Below the pieces are notes generated by a model. That model was not told where the DNA came from. It did no database searches and saw only the letters and a list, made by a program, of their open reading frames with translations. This document shows, piece after piece, positions 6,031 through 7,603 of a stretch of 7,603 nt of DNA; the stretch's first letter is position 1; the number at the start of each line of letters is the position of its first letter. The stretch spans positions 1 through 7,603 of the forward strand of contig JAFOBK010000285.1 in NCBI GenBank assembly GCA_017381835.1, given 5' to 3'. The DNA comes from Oscillospiraceae bacterium. GTDB lineage: Bacteria; Bacillota_A; Clostridia; Oscillospirales; Oscillospiraceae. A program made the position numbers and the translations under genes.

Positions 6031-6588
6031 ATGAAAAAGAAACTGTTTGGTTTCAACACCAAGACCCTGGTCGGTACCGCCCTGGGCGCAGCACTGTTCA
6101 CCGTTCTGTTCATGTATGTAAAGATCCCCACCGGCATCCCCTCCACTGAGATCCAGTCCGCGTACGGCATCGGCGGCTTCTTCGCTGCTATGTTTGGCCC
6201 TCTGGCTGGTTTCCTGGTAGCATTCATCGGCCACTTCATTTCCGACTCTCTGCAGTACGGCGCATGGTGGAGCTGGATCATCGCTTCCGGCGTATTCGGT
6301 CTGATCACCGGTTTCGTATTCCCCAAGCTGAAGGTTGAAGAGGGTATCTTCTCCGGTAAGGATATTCTGACCTACAACATTTTCCAGGTTATTGCAAACG
6401 CAGTTGCATGGATCGTAGTCGCTCCCGTTCTGGACATTCTGATCTACTCTGAGCCCGTAAACCTGGTATTCACCCAGGGTCTGGTAGCCGCCGCTTCCAA
6501 CGCTGTTTCCGCCGGTGTCATCGGCACCATCCTGCTGGTCCTGTACTCCAAGACCCGCGCTAAGAAGGGCAGCCTGACCAAGGAATAA
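6031..6588 (+). CDS. ECF transporter S component (UPF0397 type)
   Basis: This 185-residue integral membrane protein looks like the UPF0397 group of substrate-binding S subunits. Hydrophobic segments lie at about residues 12-30, 46-66, 80-98, 112-137 and 148-172. The first contains an Ala-x3-Ala pattern (A17, A21), the kind of face S components use to dock on EcfT. The stretch VKIPTGIPSTEIQSAYG between segments 1 and 2, and FGPLAGFLVAFIGH (55-68), are typical of the group. Database names for this group often say riboflavin, but I would not assign a substrate. The fused ATPase and EcfT upstream are its expected partners. It has its own promoter, an AGGAGG seven bases before the ATG, and a strongly biased codon choice (CTG, GGC, ATC, GTA), all pointing to high expression. 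Confidence 0.88.
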   Translation: MKKKLFGFNTKTLVGTALGAALFTVLFMYVKIPTGIPSTEIQSAYGIGGFFAAMFGPLAGFLVAFIGHFISDSLQYGAWWSWIIASGVFGLITGFVFPKLKVEEGIFSGKDILTYNIFQVIANAVAWIVVAPVLDILIYSEPVNLVFTQGLVAAASNAVSAGVIGTILLVLYSKTRAKKGSLTKE

Positions 6589-6601
6589 TTTTCCGACACA
6601 C

Positions 6602-6658
6602 AAAAAAGTCCTCCGGAAAATCCGGAGGACTTTTTCTTTGGGCAATTTGCGCCCCAAC
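6602..6658 (-). ncRNA. Candidate very short terminator-ended RNA
   Basis: A transcript from the minus-strand promoter at 6665-6694 would run only about 57 bases. It would hold a weak stem (TTGGGC with GCCC(C)AA, around 6637-6656) followed by the perfect terminator hairpin. It would be antisense to the 3' end region of the S-component mRNA and would share its terminator. This rests on promoter and terminator pattern only. Confidence 0.25.
6603..6635. terminator. Bidirectional Rho-independent terminator of the ECF operon
   Basis: AAAAAGTCCTCCGGA (6603-6617) and TCCGGAGGACTTTTT (6621-6635) form a perfect 15-bp stem with an AAA loop, 14 bases after the S-component stop. T-runs follow in both directions (6631-6635 on plus; the complement of 6607-6602 on minus), so it can also stop transcription arriving from the right. 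Confidence 0.95.
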
Positions 6659-6664
6659 ATCGTT

Positions 6665-6694
6665 ATCATATCATAGCTCGTTGCAATTTGTCAA
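6665..6694 (-). promoter_or_regulatory. Predicted minus-strand promoter facing the operon terminator
   Basis: On the minus strand, a perfect -35 TTGACA (6694-6689) is followed after 18 bases by TATGAT (6670-6665). There is no minus-strand gene to serve: the bidirectional terminator begins about 25 bases beyond the expected start. It may drive a very short RNA or be a chance match in AT-rich DNA. Confidence 0.45.
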
Positions 6695-6769
6695 CTCGTT
6701 TTCGTGCATTCTTTATAAATTCTCCCCTTTAAACAAGTTGTTATTTGTACATTTATGCAAGTTTCCATC

Positions 6770-6797
6770 TTGCAAATTGCAAAATCTTTGGTATTAT
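6770..6797 (+). promoter_or_regulatory. Predicted promoter of the AT-rich short transcript
   Basis: TTGCAA (6770-6775), 16 bases, then TATTAT (6792-6797). The -35 has the same TTGCAA as the ECF operon promoter. The expected start near 6804 would leave only about 14 bases before the ATG at 6818, so the ribosome binding site AGAGGTGAG (6805-6813) would be at the very 5' end of the RNA. Confidence 0.5.
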
Positions 6798-6817
6798 ATA
6801 GACAAGAGGTGAGACCA

Positions 6818-7006
6818 ATGTACTAGTTAAACCTAAAAACAGAAACGAACTTTCAAAAAACAAAAAACCTAACTCCTAAAGGTGAAAAAAGTAATTTATC
6901 TTTAACAACTCAGAAAGTCGTTTCAAAACTGCAGAAAGAGAGGTTAACCAAAGATGTTAGATATCAAGAATTCAATGAACTAACCCTTGATCAGGAAAGC
7001 TTATGA
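6818..7006 (+). other. Met-Tyr-amber then 59 open codons: interrupted or recoded small ORF
   Basis: AGAGGTGAG (6805-6813) is well placed before ATG (6818). The codons run ATG, TAC, TAG, and then stay open for 59 codons until TGA at 7004-7006. No ATG, GTG or TTG occurs in frame after the TAG, so the 59-residue part can be made only by reading through the amber codon; otherwise the product is the dipeptide Met-Tyr. The open part is charged and helix-like (for example TTQKVVSKLQKERLTKD, residues 27-43 after the amber). I recognise no family. Codon use (AAA, TTA, ACA, CTA) is far more AT-rich than in the neighbouring genes, suggesting a different origin. It could be a nonsense-broken small gene, a leader ORF for attenuation, amber recoding, or a chance open frame in a non-coding RNA. 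Confidence 0.35.
6954..6983 (+). other. Nine-codon mini-ORF overlapping the terminator stem
   Basis: AGAGAGG (6937-6943) precedes ATG at 6954 by ten bases. The ORF reads MLDIKNSMN and stops at TAA (6981-6983). The stop lies inside the 5' arm of the hairpin at 6977-7032. It is in a different frame from the amber-interrupted frame. It may be a leader peptide or chance. Confidence 0.25.
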
Positions 7007-7035
7007 AGGAAGCACTGGTCAAGGGTTAGTTCTTT
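6977..7035 (+). terminator. 18-bp hairpin with short T-rich tail, terminator or attenuator
   Basis: The arms at 6977-6994 and 7015-7032 (core AACTAACCCTTG with CAAGGGTTAGTT) pair over 18 bases with a single T-G wobble. The 20-base loop can add a GCTT/AAGC stem. The tail TTCTTTG (7030-7036) is only partly T-rich. The loop contains the TGA of the 6818 frame. It would end a transcript of about 230 bases starting near 6804. Confidence 0.6.
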
Positions 7036-7096
7036 GTCGGGCTGGCCCGACAGCCAGTTCGTGCACAGTGCATCCCGTTTCGTTACTTCCCATACC
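7033..7096 (+). repeat. Interspersed repeat, copy 1 (64 bases)
   Basis: It begins TTTGTCGGG and ends CCCATACC. It contains a perfect hairpin GTCGGG-CTGG-CCCGAC (7036-7051) and the arms TGCAC/GTGCA (7062-7072). It is nearly identical to 7134-7197 at an offset of 101 bases; the hairpin loop and a few bases differ. It abuts the 18-bp hairpin directly. Confidence 0.85.
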
Positions 7097-7136
7097 CGCT
7101 CGGTATCGTTTCATTATACGGTATCGGGTATTTTTT
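7092..7136 (+). terminator. Terminator-like hairpin inside the repeat array
   Basis: ATACCCG (7092-7098) pairs with CGGGTAT (7125-7131) across a 26-base loop containing directly repeated CGGTATCG (7101-7108 and 7120-7127). A T-run ends at 7136. The related copy at 7307-7348 has lost the 5' arm, so it cannot form the same stem. Confidence 0.4.
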
Positions 7137-7197
7137 GTCGGGATGCCCCGACAGCCAGTTCGTACACAGTGCATCCCGTTTCGTTACTTCCCATACC
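7134..7197 (+). repeat. Interspersed repeat, copy 2 (64 bases)
   Basis: Same unit as 7033-7096, with hairpin loop ATGC instead of CTGG and GTACAC for GTGCAC. The preceding 42 bases (7095-7136) plus the first part of this unit recur at 7307-7384. Confidence 0.85.
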
Positions 7198-7306
7198 TGT
7201 TGCGGTGCCCGACATTCTCCTTGGCATTGAAATGCCATCGTCGTCTGTCGACCGCTGCCACTCGCTCAGGTCGCTTCTCCTGCCACCGGCGGCGCTCCCA
7301 TCGCTC
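7198..7306. other. Unassigned GC-rich spacer between repeat copies
   Basis: No gene is supported here. It holds a perfect 7-bp stem with a two-base loop, TGGCATT-GA-AATGCCA (7222-7237), and GC-rich sequence with many CGCTC/CGCTCC words. Long frames on both strands run through it only because it is GC-rich and repeat-derived. Confidence 0.5.
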
Positions 7307-7399
7307 CCCGCTCGGTATCGTTTCATTGTACGGTATCGGGTATTTTTTGTCGGGATGCCCCGACAGCCAGTTCATGCACAGTGCGTCGGTATCATTATA
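7307..7399 (+). repeat. Interspersed repeat, copy 3, rearranged and truncated
   Basis: Positions 7307-7348 match 7095-7136 with a single A/G difference. Positions 7349-7384 match the start of copy 2 (hairpin GTCGGG-ATGC-CCCGAC, CAGCCAGTTC, CACAGTGC). At 7386-7399 a fragment TCGGTATCATTATA resembles TCGGTATCGTTTCATTATA with GTTTC deleted. The copy lacks the CATCCCGTTTCGTTACTTCC part. Confidence 0.8.
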
Positions 7400-7403
7400 T
7401 TTT

Positions 7404-7428
7404 CCGTCCCTTTGCGGGGCGGTTTTTT
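7404..7428 (+). terminator. Rho-independent terminator
   Basis: CCGTCCC (7404-7410) pairs with GGGGCGG (7416-7422) including one T-G pair, with a TTTGC loop, followed by six T (7423-7428) and further T-rich sequence. No coding gene lies upstream on this strand back to 6588, so it is either a backup terminator for read-through or the end of a non-coding transcript from the island. Confidence 0.75.
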
Positions 7429-7437
7429 GTTTTCTCT

Positions 7438-7533
7438 TGTAGGGGAGGGTCTTGACCCTCCCGAAACCGTTGCGATAGGAAGCACCACGTTGGTTACTGA
7501 TCAGTTGCGGGAGCGTCAAGACGCTCCCATACA
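7438..7533. repeat. BIME-like element: two inverted REP-type hairpins
   Basis: The left arm is GTAG (7439-7442) followed by a perfect 9-bp stem GGGAGGGTC/GACCCTCCC (7443-7462) with a TT loop. The right arm is GGGAGCGTC/GACGCTCCC (7509-7528) with an AA loop, followed by ATAC, the complement of GTAT. The 25-base outer ends are inverted copies with three mismatches. Two of those (position 6 of each stem and its partner) are compensatory, so both hairpins are preserved. GTAG or GGAG 5' of a palindrome is the hallmark of REP sequences handled by RAYT (REP-associated tyrosine) transposases. The 46 bases between the arms show no gene. Confidence 0.7.
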
Positions 7534-7603
7534 TTTATCGTTTCCCCATCTGGGATCGCTGTCCCCGACCCCGACATTTTTCTTGCAATTTCACATTATT
7601 TCC
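7534..7603. other. Right-edge segment without recognised gene
   Basis: It contains CCCCGACCCCGAC and, near the end, TCTTGCAATTTC. TTGCAA at 7583-7588 could be a -35 like those at 1615 and 6770, but its -10 would lie beyond the edge. Confidence 0.3.

Noticed and set aside
6804..7035. Known structured RNA (T-box, 6S RNA, tmRNA, riboswitch)
   Set aside because: I see no T-box GGTGG-type motif, no closing stem joining the two ends as in 6S RNA or tmRNA, and no recognisable riboswitch core.
7033..7399. Possible CRISPR array
   Set aside because: Copies are few, spaced 101 and 212 bases, unequal in length and share their linkers, so there are no regular repeats with unique spacers.
6987..7534. Open frames of 70-151 codons on both strands over the repeat region
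   Set aside because: Repeated sequence gives repeated peptide fragments, and the frames cross hairpins and a terminator; no credible start signals.

Overview
The window looks like chromosomal DNA from a moderately GC-rich anaerobic member of the Clostridia, most likely a gut Oscillospiraceae/Ruminococcaceae-type bacterium. The grounds are GGAGG-type ribosome binding sites, Gram-positive gene families (fused two-domain ECF ATPase, UPF0397-type S component), consensus sigma-A promoters and dense GC-rich hairpin repeats between genes. This placement is an inference; no rRNA or other marker gene is present.

Layout from left to right. Positions 1-146 hold two tRNA genes on the minus strand (Gly-GCC, cut by the left edge, and Asp-GTC), driven by a near-perfect promoter at 178-206. 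Positions 207-462 hold an AT-rich stretch and a cluster of nested GC-rich hairpins. A two-gene minus-strand unit follows: a nitroreductase-family flavoprotein (1028-1549) and a flavin-reductase-like FMN-binding split-barrel protein (463-1023). A divergent promoter pair (about 1576-1643) separates it from a plus-strand operon. That operon encodes a DUF62 SAM hydroxide adenosyltransferase (1683-2540), a fused double-ATPase EcfA (2551-4263), the transmembrane EcfT (4253-5086), a second DUF62 paralogue (5108-5956) and an S component (6031-6588). It ends at a perfect hairpin terminator (6603-6635). The S component has its own predicted promoter.

The operon supplies one complete energy-coupling-factor importer (two ATPase halves, EcfT and a substrate-binding S subunit) together with two enzymes predicted to split S-adenosylmethionine into adenosine and methionine. 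The two enzymes flank the ATPase/EcfT pair. This links an ECF importer to SAM or adenosine metabolism, but the sequence alone does not give the transported substrate.

The last kilobase (6636-7603) has no recognised gene. It holds an AT-rich island with a predicted promoter and an unusual frame reading Met-Tyr-amber followed by 59 open codons. The stop of that frame lies in the loop of an 18-bp terminator-like hairpin. After it come a mosaic of duplicated 40-80 bp repeats, a Rho-independent terminator, and a BIME-like pair of inverted hairpins, the left one preceded by GTAG as in REP elements. None of the seven recognised genes uses TAG as stop (six TAA, one TGA), which adds interest to the amber codon but proves nothing by itself.
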